Positions 36,203 through 44,542 of a stretch of DNA of 64,000 nucleotides are shown here, piece by piece; the first letter of the stretch is position 1; each line of letters starts with the position of its first letter. The notes beneath the pieces were generated by a model. That model saw only the letters and a list, made by a program, of their open reading frames with translations. It did not search any database and was not told where the DNA came from. This DNA comes from Treponema sp. UBA4267. GTDB taxonomy: Bacteria > Spirochaetota > Spirochaetia > Treponematales > Treponemataceae. The translations under genes and the position numbers were made by a program. The DNA is taken from the NCBI GenBank assembly GCA_002395155.1, contig DGWD01000008.1:140144-204143 (forward strand), read 5' to 3'.

Positions 36203-37231
36203 TTACAACTTATCTGCGATATCGTATATTAATTTTTCTGATTTTTCCCAGCCTAAACAAGGGTCTGTGATTGATTTACCATAGCAGCCTTCACCAATTT
36301 TCTGTGCCCCATCTTCAATGTAACTTTCAATCATAAAGCCTTTAACAATGTTTTTAATACGATCGTTATGTGCACAAGAGTTCAAAACGTCCATTACAAT
36401 ACGAGGTTGTTCGAATGGATTTTTCTTTGAGTTGGAATGGTTTGTATCAATAATACAAGCCGGATTCTTAAGATCTCTTTCATCATATGCATCACAAAGA
36501 CGGATTAAATCTTCATAGTGGTAGTTCTGCTGGTTATTACCGTGCTTATTTGTTGAACCTCGAAGAATTGCATGGGTATCTGGATTTCCTTCAGAATGAA
36601 CTTCCCATCCGCGGTAGATAAAAGTATGTTTATGCTGAGCGGCATGAATTGCGTTCATCATAACGGCATAGTCACCTGATGTAGGATTTTTCATTCCAAC
36701 AGGAACTTCAATTCCACTTGAAACCAGACGATGTTCCTGATTTTCAACCGAACGGGCACCTACAGCAACATATCCAAGCAAATCATCCAGATATTGATAA
36801 TTATCGGGATAAAGCATTTCATCGGCAAATATAAATCCTGTTTCTTCAATTGCACGCATATGCATATGACGACATGCAATAAGCCCCTTATAAAGATCTG
36901 GCTTTTGATTAGGATCTGGCTGATGTAGCATTCCTTTATAACCGTCACCAGTAGTACGAGGTTTATTTGTATAGATTCTAGGAACCATAAAAATTTTATC
37001 TGCAACCTTTTCCTGAACCTTTGCAAGACGATTCATATAATCAAGCACAGCATCTTCGTTATCAGCCGAACATGGACCAATAATCAACAGTAATTTATCC
37101 ATACGGCCTTCAAAAATTGCTTTAAGTTCGGCACGTTTTTTTTCTACAATCTTGCTAACCTTTCCAGTTACTGGAAATTCCTCTTTTACTTCTGCAGGAA
37201 TTGCTAACTTACGCTCAAATTCCATATTCAT
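36203..37231 (-). CDS. aroG: 3-Deoxy-7-phosphoheptulonate (DAHP) synthase, class I
   Basis: This enzyme condenses PEP and erythrose-4-phosphate to start the shikimate pathway. The 342-residue protein carries LLIIGPCSADNEDAVLDYM, KPRTTGDGYKG, the metal and substrate motifs of KNPTSGDYAVMMNAI and IDTNHSNSKKNPFEQ, as in the AroG/AroF/AroH group. The N-terminal regulatory extension typical of that group is present; the feedback amino acid cannot be read reliably. GGAG lies eight bases before the ATG. It follows the aroE/K/A fusion by 34 bp and is the sixth aromatic enzyme of the operon. Confidence 0.93.
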   Translation of the reverse strand: MNMEFERKLAIPAEVKEEFPVTGKVSKIVEKKRAELKAIFEGRMDKLLLIIGPCSADNEDAVLDYMNRLAKVQEKVADKIFMVPRIYTNKPRTTGDGYKGMLHQPDPNQKPDLYKGLIACRHMHMRAIEETGFIFADEMLYPDNYQYLDDLLGYVAVGARSVENQEHRLVSSGIEVPVGMKNPTSGDYAVMMNAIHAAQHKHTFIYRGWEVHSEGNPDTHAILRGSTNKHGNNQQNYHYEDLIRLCDAYDERDLKNPACIIDTNHSNSKKNPFEQPRIVMDVLNSCAHNDRIKNIVKGFMIESYIEDGAQKIGEGCYGKSITDPCLGWEKSEKLIYDIADKL

Positions 37232-37265
37232 TTGGTAAATCTCCTCTAATTTACAAAACTTTTTT

Positions 37266-39788
37266 TTAATTTCTTTCTACCTGAATGCCAAGTTTTTTTA
37301 TTAGCTCAAAATAGCCTGGGAAACTTTTTTTAACTGCATGAGCATCGTCGACTTTTCCGCCAGTAACAGTCAAAAGAGTTGAAAGGGCCATTACAATTCG
37401 GTGATCGTTACAACCTTTTAATTTGCCTTTTGGAGCCTCAAGTCTACCGCCCTTTATCACTATTTGATTTTCAGAACGGGAACTTTGAATACCAAATTTG
37501 GCAAGTTCTTCGCACATTATTTTGCCTCGATCACTTTCTTTTATTGCCAGCCTTTTTGTTCCATTGAAAGTAGCTCCATTATGAGTAGCCGCAACAACGA
37601 ACAAAACAGGACCTAAATCTGGACAATCCGATATATCCAAAGTTGGACAGCCTCCTACAAGCTGCTCAAACATTTGTTTATAAACTTTATCACCCTGCAG
37701 GCTTTGGCCATTTAAACCTTGAACCTGAACTTTACCACCCAGGGTATTAAAAACCTCTAAAAAGGCCGCATTGGAATAATCACCTTCAACTGCAATTTCA
37801 CGAGCCTGGTATTTTTGACCGCCTTTTATAGATAAAGTATTCTGATCAAGCCATTCAGCTTTTACTCCAAAATCTGACATGGCCTGTAAAGTAAGGTTGA
37901 TATAAGGACGGCTTTCTACAGGAGGCAGTAATTTTATTGTACTGTCGCCCTGCAACAGTGGAAGAATAAACAAAAGTCCAGTAATAAACTGACTGCTTAT
38001 GTTTCCAGCAAGCTCGTATGTTCCTGAATGTAATTTTTTTCCATTTGTATCTATAAGGATTTTGTTTTCTTGACGCTCAAATTTAATAGCTTCTTTTTTG
38101 CACAAATCTTCGTAAATTGATTGAGGACGAGTCATTAAAACCTTAGAACCTGTAAACTCAGATTTTTGGGCAAAAAGGATTCCCATAGGAATAAAAAAAC
38201 GGAGGGTCGAACCACTTTCACGACAATTAAACGTAATTTCTTTAGGGGTCTGTCCCCTATCATCTTTAATGCCAATTCCAGAAATTGTTACTTTATCACC
38301 CTGGCATTCAACTTTTGCACCGAGAGCCTTTATACAGTCCAAAGTAGCAAGAATATCCTGAGAATAATCTACATTTGTAACCACAGACTGGCCTTGAGCA
38401 AGTGCAGCACAAATTAAAGAACGATGAGCCAAACTTTTTGATGGAGGAGCCAAAACAAGGCCCTGGGCTTTACTTGGCTTAAAAATTGCAAGGTCGTTAT
38501 CAATATCAGACTCAAGACCTGCATCTGCAATAATCTGACGGGCTATTTTTTCAGGACCAATTCCTCCAATAACCGTAGAATCTGCAGCAGCCTGATAAAG
38601 TGGAAAACGAGTTTCAAAAAGAGCCTTAATTTTTTCTGCTGAATTGGCAGTAGGCCTGTCATCAGTTGGCAAAAGTTCTTGCAAAGGACGATTTATAAAG
38701 TAGATTCTTCCGTTTTTCTTTAGATTATGAACATTTTGTGGATTTAGAATTGCTCCACCGCCCGTAGAAATAACACAAGCATTTTTCAAGGAAAGTTCTG
38801 CTATAACTTCAGATTCAACTTTTCTAAAATAAGCTTCACCTTCTTTGGCAAAAATTTCCGAAATCTCGCGACCTTCTTTTTTTACAATTTCTGCATCTGA
38901 ATCAATAAGTTCTCTATTTAAAAGTCTTGAAATCTGCTTACCCACAGTTGATTTTCCGCTGGCAGGCATTCCAATTAAAACAATATTTTCCTTACGTCCC
39001 AAAATTGTATTAAAAATTTTATCTGCCTTATCAGCTGGAATAGGCTTTTCAAAAAAGAACTCTGCCGCTTTTATGGCTTGACCAACCAGCATGTAAAGTC
39101 CACCTTCCGCCTTTAAGCCCTTTTTTTTGGCATCCAAAATCAGATTTGAAGAATTAGGATTATAAATGGCATCCAAAACCCCTTCCAAATTACTAAAAGA
39201 GTCCAAAGCAATTGGTTGGGCATCGGTTTTAGGAAACATGCCGCAAGGTGTTGTATTTATAATGATATTGGTATCGGTTTCTTTAATTGCCTCTTCATAA
39301 GTAATCACCTGACAAGATGATGAAGATGAGGGGTCTGTCCCCTCTGAAGTTTCACTTTCAGGATGACGGCTTACCTTTGCAACACTCTTACAGCCAAGAC
39401 TTTGAACCAGAGCTTTTGCAGTTTTACTGGTACCTCCAGTTCCCAAAATCAAAACCTTCTTACCCTTTACAGAAAGCCCCATTTTTTCGAGCAGAGATTT
39501 CATTCCGTAAAAGTCTGTATTGTAACCGTAAAGTTTTCCATTTTTATTAACAATTGTATTTACTGCCCCTATCATCTGGGCGGCCTGGTCAACTTCATCA
39601 AGATAAGGAATTACGTCCTGTTTATAAGGAATTGTTACATTTATACCAAGGAAATCACGGGCCTTCATAAAGGCATCTAAATCTTGAGGAGCAATTTCCT
39701 TAAGCTGGTAATCGTAATCCCCAATCATATTATGAATATCTTTCGAAAAAGAATGTCCTAAGTGTTCTCCAATAAGTCCGTATTTCAT
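37266..39788 (-). CDS. Trifunctional shikimate dehydrogenase / shikimate kinase / EPSP synthase
   Basis: One 840-residue polypeptide carries three shikimate enzymes: AroE at about 1-265 (GHSFSKDIHN, NVTIPYKQDV, NTDFYGMKSLLE, GTGGTSKTAK), AroK at about 268-435 (P-loop GMPASGKST, DSDAEI, STGGGAIL) and AroA at about 445-840 (PPSKSLAHRSL, RESGSTLRFF, GNISSQFITGLL, EGDYSNAAF, KESDRGKIM, DHRIVMALS). They catalyse dehydroshikimate to shikimate, shikimate to shikimate-3-phosphate, and on to EPSP. The order differs from the fungal AROM protein. The start ATG at 39788 overlaps the aroC stop by four bases. Repeat copies encode GTDP in AroE and GQTP in AroA. Confidence 0.95.
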   Translation of the reverse strand: MKYGLIGEHLGHSFSKDIHNMIGDYDYQLKEIAPQDLDAFMKARDFLGINVTIPYKQDVIPYLDEVDQAAQMIGAVNTIVNKNGKLYGYNTDFYGMKSLLEKMGLSVKGKKVLILGTGGTSKTAKALVQSLGCKSVAKVSRHPESETSEGTDPSSSSSCQVITYEEAIKETDTNIIINTTPCGMFPKTDAQPIALDSFSNLEGVLDAIYNPNSSNLILDAKKKGLKAEGGLYMLVGQAIKAAEFFFEKPIPADKADKIFNTILGRKENIVLIGMPASGKSTVGKQISRLLNRELIDSDAEIVKKEGREISEIFAKEGEAYFRKVESEVIAELSLKNACVISTGGGAILNPQNVHNLKKNGRIYFINRPLQELLPTDDRPTANSAEKIKALFETRFPLYQAAADSTVIGGIGPEKIARQIIADAGLESDIDNDLAIFKPSKAQGLVLAPPSKSLAHRSLICAALAQGQSVVTNVDYSQDILATLDCIKALGAKVECQGDKVTISGIGIKDDRGQTPKEITFNCRESGSTLRFFIPMGILFAQKSEFTGSKVLMTRPQSIYEDLCKKEAIKFERQENKILIDTNGKKLHSGTYELAGNISSQFITGLLFILPLLQGDSTIKLLPPVESRPYINLTLQAMSDFGVKAEWLDQNTLSIKGGQKYQAREIAVEGDYSNAAFLEVFNTLGGKVQVQGLNGQSLQGDKVYKQMFEQLVGGCPTLDISDCPDLGPVLFVVAATHNGATFNGTKRLAIKESDRGKIMCEELAKFGIQSSRSENQIVIKGGRLEAPKGKLKGCNDHRIVMALSTLLTVTGGKVDDAHAVKKSFPGYFELIKKLGIQVERN
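38245..38257 (-). repeat. 13-bp dispersed repeat, exact copy
   Basis: GGGGACAGACCCC on the coding strand lies in the AroA part of the fusion gene as RGQTPKE, apparently a surface loop. Confidence 0.85.
39330..39342 (-). repeat. 13-bp dispersed repeat, exact copy
   Basis: GGGGACAGACCCC on the coding strand lies in the AroE part of the fusion gene as EGTDPSSSSS, beside a poly-Ser stretch that looks like a loop insertion. Confidence 0.85.
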
Positions 39789-40939
39789 AACCACTCTCCA
39801 CCGTCAAGTTCCTGATCCACCAAATCTAAATCATCATTCTTATCTGAATAAGGACCAAAAAAGTCTGTTCCATAGCGGCCAACCAAGGCATCGTAAATTA
39901 CAAGAGCTGTTACACTATCCACAACCACACGAGCACGATGAATGATAGCAGGATCATGTCTTCCTTCAATTTGAAGTTTAGCATCGCTTTTTTCCTTCAT
40001 GTTGATAGTATCTTGTTCCTTATAAATAGAAGGAGTTGGTTTTACGGCAGAACGGAAAATTATTGGCATTCCATTAGAAATACCACCGTTTATTCCGCCA
40101 TTATTGTTTGATTTAGTTAAAACCCGATTTCCTTCCATAAAAAATGGATCGTTGAATTCGCTTCCCTTGTGATCTACCAAATCAAAACCGGAACCAAACT
40201 GAACACCTTTTATAGCAGGTACAGAAAAAAGTGCATACGAAAGAAGTCCTTCAAGAGTTCCAAACCAAGGCTCTCCTACCCCCGCAGGCATTCCTGTAAC
40301 AAGAGTTTCCAGTACGCCTCCTATACTGTCTCCTTCTGCTGCAATTTCTTCGGCCTTAGCTTTCATTAAAGCAGCTTTTTCTGGATCAAGAACTGCAAAG
40401 TTTGTCTTACCAAGGGCTTCAATATCCTGGTCATAATTATTGAAAGATCGGTCTTTTATTCCGCCCAAAGACTGAATATGAGAACCAATTTTAATTCCTT
40501 TTTTTGCAAGTTCAGGAATAACAATTCCTCCTGCCGCAACTAAGGCAGCTGTTATTCGGCCACTAAAATGTCCGCCACCTCGGTAATCCTGGAAGCCATG
40601 GTATTTTACATTGGCGGTATAGTCGGCATGACCAGGACGAGCCAGCATTGCAGTTTTTTCATAATCTTTACTGTGCTGAACTGAATTTGGAATAAGAATT
40701 GTCAGAGGAGTACCAGTTGTTTTGTCATTAAAAACCCCACTTGCAAGAATAAATTCGTCCTGTTCTACGCGAGCTGTAGAAATTTTTCCGCTTGGACGAC
40801 GCAAATCCAGCTGGTGATTTATAAATTCTTTATCTACAGGGATTCCTGGTGCAAGGCCATCTAAAACCACCCCAATATAAGGTCCATGACTTTCGCCAAA
40901 AATTGTGACTGTAAGATTTTCTCCAAGTGAATTTTTCAT
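39785..40939 (-). CDS. aroC: Chorismate synthase
   Basis: Chorismate synthase converts EPSP to chorismate, the branch point for Phe, Tyr and Trp, using reduced FMN. The 384-residue protein shows FGESHGPYIG at the start, RPSGKISTARVEQDE, the RPGHADYT motif, RGGGHFSGRITAA and GNRVLTKSNNNGGINGG. Its stop overlaps the ATG of the trifunctional gene by four bases, so translation is coupled. It lies 57 bp downstream of aroB. Confidence 0.97.
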   Translation of the reverse strand: MKNSLGENLTVTIFGESHGPYIGVVLDGLAPGIPVDKEFINHQLDLRRPSGKISTARVEQDEFILASGVFNDKTTGTPLTILIPNSVQHSKDYEKTAMLARPGHADYTANVKYHGFQDYRGGGHFSGRITAALVAAGGIVIPELAKKGIKIGSHIQSLGGIKDRSFNNYDQDIEALGKTNFAVLDPEKAALMKAKAEEIAAEGDSIGGVLETLVTGMPAGVGEPWFGTLEGLLSYALFSVPAIKGVQFGSGFDLVDHKGSEFNDPFFMEGNRVLTKSNNNGGINGGISNGMPIIFRSAVKPTPSIYKEQDTINMKEKSDAKLQIEGRHDPAIIHRARVVVDSVTALVIYDALVGRYGTDFFGPYSDKNDDLDLVDQELDGGEWL

Positions 40940-40996
40940 TTATTCCGCCTCCTTCTGAGTTTCCTAAGTCTTATAATTCCTTCAAAACCCAAGAGC

Positions 40997-42007
40997 TTAT
41001 TTTTCTACAACAGTTTCAAGTCTTTCTTTCAACTGTTCCAAAGTCATATCTTTCATTTCAAAAGTTCCAGGTTCATTTACATGAATAGTAGAGATTGTTC
41101 CGTTTCCAGCTTTTTTATCATGTTTAATTGCTTCACACGCCTTTTCTATATCAACATTGCAAGTAACTGGAAGATTCATCTTTTTTAAAACAGGCAGTAA
41201 CAACTGGCGAACAGGCTCCGAAGAAAGACAAAGCATTCCAAGCCCTACACACTCACCATGATAAAGAGCACCGTCTGAAACAATTTCAATTCCATGGCCA
41301 ATTGTGTGACCATAATTCAAAACCTTGCGAAGGCCTGCTTCTTTTTCATCCTGCTCAACAACATTTGCCTTAAGCTGAACAGAACGCTGGATTATTTCTT
41401 CAAGGCATTCAAAAGGATTTCCTGTCTGGAAAGTTTTTACCAGTTCTTTATCAAAGGTAAGGGCCATTTTTAAGGCCTCGGCAAGACCGTTCGAAATCTG
41501 ACGCTGAGGAAGAGATTTTAGCAAATCAACATCAATCAAAACTTTTTTAGGCTGCCAAAAAGCACCAATAATATTTTTTACACCATTAAAATTAACAGCA
41601 GTTTTTCCACCAACCGAAGAATCAACTGCCGACAAAACAGTAGTAGGAATATTGTAAAAATCTATACCACGCATGTAAGAGGCAGCTGTAAAACCACAAA
41701 GGTCGCCAACCATTCCTCCTCCAACTGCAACAACACAATCCTTACGAGTAAAGTTATTGTCCATCATCACTTTAAAGAGGTCTTGCATTGTCTCCAGATT
41801 TTTATGGTTTTCGCCAGACTTAATTACCGAAATTACAGGACTCTTACATTTTTCTGCAAGAGCCTTTGCGTATTCAGGAGGAACTCCATCATCAGAAACA
41901 ATCAAAACTCTTCTATTAAGATTAAGTTCTTTTTCTGCACGGGCAAAAACACCCTTTTCTATAACAACATCATAAGTTTTTTCGCCTAAATTGACTGTAA
42001 TAATCAT
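40997..42007 (-). CDS. aroB: 3-Dehydroquinate synthase
   Basis: AroB cyclises DAHP to 3-dehydroquinate with NAD+ and a divalent metal. The 336-residue protein has the NAD-binding GGGMVGDLCGFTAASYMRG stretch, PTTVLSAVDSSVGGKTAVN and the metal-ligand region LNYGHTIGHGIE. Length is normal. It is the second gene of the pheA-led operon, 24 bp after pheA, and its AroB step precedes the dehydratase, which is not encoded in this window. Confidence 0.96.
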   Translation of the reverse strand: MIITVNLGEKTYDVVIEKGVFARAEKELNLNRRVLIVSDDGVPPEYAKALAEKCKSPVISVIKSGENHKNLETMQDLFKVMMDNNFTRKDCVVAVGGGMVGDLCGFTAASYMRGIDFYNIPTTVLSAVDSSVGGKTAVNFNGVKNIIGAFWQPKKVLIDVDLLKSLPQRQISNGLAEALKMALTFDKELVKTFQTGNPFECLEEIIQRSVQLKANVVEQDEKEAGLRKVLNYGHTIGHGIEIVSDGALYHGECVGLGMLCLSSEPVRQLLLPVLKKMNLPVTCNVDIEKACEAIKHDKKAGNGTISTIHVNEPGTFEMKDMTLEQLKERLETVVEK

Positions 42008-42031
42008 TTTTTCACAATCTCCATTTTTTTA

Positions 42032-43126
42032 TTAAATATTTTTATTCAAAGTATAAGAACCAAGAACTTTAAGCATTCGGCACTTTTCAGAAACCTCATT
42101 CAACATCTTTTGAGTTTGTTCAGAAGAAAGTTTACCTTCTGCTTCAACGTAAAAGTAATATTCCCACTGAGAATCCTTTAAAGGACGACTGCGAACAACC
42201 CTCATATTAAATCCAAAATCAGAGATGATGTTCAAAACTTTTACCAAAGAACCAGATTCATTTTTTACAACAAACATCATGATAAAGGTGCTGAAATCTT
42301 CAGTATTAATAATTTCTTCTTTGACTTTTGAGAAAACTGCAAAGCGGGTGGTGTTACTTGTATTTTCGTTGATATGAGGTGCCAGAACATCAAGTCCATA
42401 AAGTTCTGCAGTTTCTGAACTGGCAATTGCTGCTAAAGATTTATCGCCAAGATCCGCAACTTCTTTGGCCGCTCTGGCAGTATTACTTGCATTCTTAATC
42501 ACCCATCCATGCTCTTTTATATATTTCTGACACTGATCCAATGCCTGAGGATGACTGATTACGGTTTTGATGTCGGAAAGATTTGCTCCTTTTACCGCAA
42601 GAAGATTCTGAGTTACAGGAAGTCCGTAAATTCCATTTACATAAAGTTTACCAGTGAACATAAGATCATTTACCTGACCAACTTCGCCGGCATAGGAATT
42701 TTCGATTGGGAGCACTGCAACATCACATTCTCCGTTTTCTACAGATTCATAGGCAGATTCAAAATCGGAATATGAAATAAGAACTCCATCCGGGAAGATT
42801 TTTTTAGCCGCAATATTTGCAAAGGCCCCCTCAATCCCGCTATAGGCAATTTTTGCACCTTCCAGAAGTTTGTGCTGGTACTTTTTAGAGATATCCATTA
42901 AATCCTGAATGAAGCTTACATAATATGGCTGAAGGTCAATATTTTTGATGTACTGAACACAACGTTCAATAACCTGTTTTTCGCGGCTTGAATCAAAAAC
43001 CTGCATGCCATTTTTCTTTTTGTAATTGGCCACCTGAACTACTAAATTCATTCGTTCTTCAAAAAGTTCGGCCATCTTTGTATCAATTTCATTAATTTTA
43101 CTACGAGCTTCTTCCAATTCAGTCAT
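42032..43126 (-). CDS. pheA: Bifunctional chorismate mutase / prephenate dehydratase
   Basis: The enzyme converts chorismate by way of prephenate to phenylpyruvate for Phe synthesis. From ATG 43126 (GGAG seven bases upstream) the 364-residue protein has an AroQ chorismate mutase domain (about 1-85, EARSKINEIDTKMAELFEERM), a periplasmic-binding-like dehydratase domain (about 95-270, IAYSGIEGAFANIAA, LPIENSYAGEV, NTTRFAV) and a C-terminal ACT domain (about 280-355) with the Phe-binding SRPL motif. Feedback by Phe is expected from the family. It is the first structural gene behind the Phe/Tyr leader peptide and attenuator, so Phe supply should control the whole operon. Confidence 0.96.
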   Translation of the reverse strand: MTELEEARSKINEIDTKMAELFEERMNLVVQVANYKKKNGMQVFDSSREKQVIERCVQYIKNIDLQPYYVSFIQDLMDISKKYQHKLLEGAKIAYSGIEGAFANIAAKKIFPDGVLISYSDFESAYESVENGECDVAVLPIENSYAGEVGQVNDLMFTGKLYVNGIYGLPVTQNLLAVKGANLSDIKTVISHPQALDQCQKYIKEHGWVIKNASNTARAAKEVADLGDKSLAAIASSETAELYGLDVLAPHINENTSNTTRFAVFSKVKEEIINTEDFSTFIMMFVVKNESGSLVKVLNIISDFGFNMRVVRSRPLKDSQWEYYFYVEAEGKLSSEQTQKMLNEVSEKCRMLKVLGSYTLNKNI

Positions 43127-43201
43127 TTTTATCTCCAAAAAAATTCCTTATTCACGCTTAACCCTTATTTATAAACCACAGCTCAGTCTGAACCAAGGGG
43201 C

Positions 43202-43239
43202 AAAAAAAAACGGCTCCATTCGATAAAGAATAGAACCGT
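43202..43239 (-). terminator. Attenuator terminator upstream of pheA
   Basis: On the minus strand ACGGTTCTATTC pairs with GAATGGAGCCGT through a six-base loop, followed by eight to nine U. The loop and 5' arm contain CTTTATCG, which is the exact complement of CGATAAAG at the leader peptide's stop codon (43292-43299 on the plus strand). Together with flanking pairs the antiterminator has about 13 of 14 positions paired (43286-43299 with the terminator 5' arm), so the two structures exclude one another. Read-through reaches pheA 75 bases on. Confidence 0.85.
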
Positions 43240-43293
43240 TCTTTGTATATAAACTGTTTCGTTTAATCTACAAGCAACTTGCCAGCCTACGCT

Positions 43294-43383
43294 TTATCGG
43301 GCATTCCCATTTTTACTAAAGTAATAAAAGGAGAAAGCCTCAAAAGAGAAGAATGCAAATGTGTTTGTATTCATTGATTTCAT
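43294..43383 (-). CDS. Phe/Tyr leader peptide of the pheA-aro operon
   Basis: This 29-codon ORF encodes a peptide whose residues 9-22 include seven Phe and two adjacent Tyr (F9, F11, F12, F14, F17, F19, Y20, Y21, F22). Its stop TAA lies inside the strand that forms the antiterminator. This is the classical design of ribosome-mediated attenuation, as in E. coli pheL: a ribosome stalled on Phe/Tyr codons frees the antiterminator, while one that finishes covers it and the terminator forms. No Shine-Dalgarno sequence is visible, and the promoter would place the transcript start within about ten bases of the ATG, so translation may be nearly leaderless. Confidence 0.85.
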   Translation of the reverse strand: MKSMNTNTFAFFSFEAFSFYYFSKNGNAR

Positions 43384-43390
43384 AATTGTG

Positions 43391-43430
43391 ATTATAGTAA
43401 ACGCATTTTTCCGTTCTTGTCAATAGAAAC
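43391..43430 (-). promoter_or_regulatory. Promoter of the pheA-aro operon with an operator-like element
   Basis: On the minus strand TTGACA (43418-43423) is followed by TACTAT (43394-43399) at 18 bp; TATAAT at 43391-43396 is an alternative -10 but gives a 21-bp spacer. The -35 sits inside GTTTCTATTGACAAGAAC (43413-43430), which matches the trpE operator copy at 49864-49881 in 16 of 18 bases. The -10 region contains TTACTATAA, also seen in the trp operators. Confidence 0.75.
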
Positions 43431-43578
43431 ACTTTAGCAGGAGTAAATATTTTCAGCCAGAGTGATGTCCCCCCCTGCCTGTTCCCCCATGCATAATTGA
43501 AAAAAAAACTGAATTGTAGGAAACTGTTATTGATAAAGAAACTCGGAATTAATTTTTTTTATAAATTAGGAGATTTAC

Positions 43579-44514
43579 ATGTCTAAGATTTATACTTCTA
43601 TTGATCAACTGATTGGTCATACACCACTTTTAGAATTCATTCATATCGAAAAAGAATTCGACTTAAAAGCAAAACTTCTTGCAAAGCTGGAATTCTTTAA
43701 TCCTGCAGGAAGTGTAAAAGATAGAATTGCTAAACATATGATTGATCAGGCTGAAAAAAATGGAAAAATAAAACCTGGCTCTACAATTATCGAACCAACT
43801 TCTGGTAATACAGGAATTGGACTTGCGGCCGTTGCAGCTGCACGTGGCTACAAAATCATCATTGTAATGCCAGAAACTATGTCTGTTGAACGCCGTTTAA
43901 TTATGAAAGGTTATGGTGCTGAACTGGTTTTAACAGAAGGTTCAAAAGGAATGAAGGGTGCTATTGCAAAGGCAGATGAACTTGCAAAAGAAATTCCTAA
44001 TGCTTGGATAGCCGGACAGTTTGTTAATCCAGATAATCCTGCCGCACATTTTGAAACAACTGGTCCAGAAATTTGGGATGATACAGATGGAAAGGTAGAT
44101 TACTTTATAGCAGGTGTTGGAACTGGCGGAACTTTAACAGGAATTGGCCAATATCTTAAATCTAAAAACCCTGATGTAAAGGTTGTTGCCGTTGAACCTG
44201 CAACTTCTGCAGTACTTTCAAAAGGAACTCCAGGACCTCACAAAATTCAGGGAATAGGTGCAGGCTTTGTACCAGACGTTCTTGATACAAAAGTTTATGA
44301 TGAAGTTATTGCCGTAGACAACGATGATTCATTTGAATATGGAAAATTAGTTGGACACAAGGAAGGCTTTTTGGTAGGAATTTCTTCGGGTGCAGCAGTA
44401 AAAGCAGCTATAGATATAGCAAAAAGACCTGAAAGTGCCGGAAAGAATATTGTTGTCTTAATCCCTGATAATGGAGATAAATACCTTTCTACACCATTGT
44501 TTTCCGACAATTAA
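43579..44514 (+). CDS. cysK: Cysteine synthase A (O-acetylserine sulfhydrylase)
   Basis: This PLP enzyme makes cysteine from O-acetylserine and sulfide. The 311-residue protein has the PLP lysine in PAGSVKDRIA (Lys47), PTSGNTGIGLA, the GTGTGGTLTGIG phosphate-binding loop and the ISSGAAVKAA ending. An AGGAG ribosome site lies before the ATG. The preceding 150 bp (43430-43578) also hold a run of C's and a T-rich stretch without an evident gene. It runs toward the XRE gene and appears to be transcribed singly. Confidence 0.95.
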   Translation: MSKIYTSIDQLIGHTPLLEFIHIEKEFDLKAKLLAKLEFFNPAGSVKDRIAKHMIDQAEKNGKIKPGSTIIEPTSGNTGIGLAAVAAARGYKIIIVMPETMSVERRLIMKGYGAELVLTEGSKGMKGAIAKADELAKEIPNAWIAGQFVNPDNPAAHFETTGPEIWDDTDGKVDYFIAGVGTGGTLTGIGQYLKSKNPDVKVVAVEPATSAVLSKGTPGPHKIQGIGAGFVPDVLDTKVYDEVIAVDNDDSFEYGKLVGHKEGFLVGISSGAAVKAAIDIAKRPESAGKNIVVLIPDNGDKYLSTPLFSDN

Positions 44515-44542
44515 TTTTTCTACTGGAGTTTCTAGAGTCCCG

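Noticed and set aside
43520..43560. Operator-like palindrome upstream of cysK (GTTATTG...AAGAAAC)
   Set aside because: The spacing is one base short and the left half-site deviates; not counted with the GTTWCTA-N4-YAGWAAC family.
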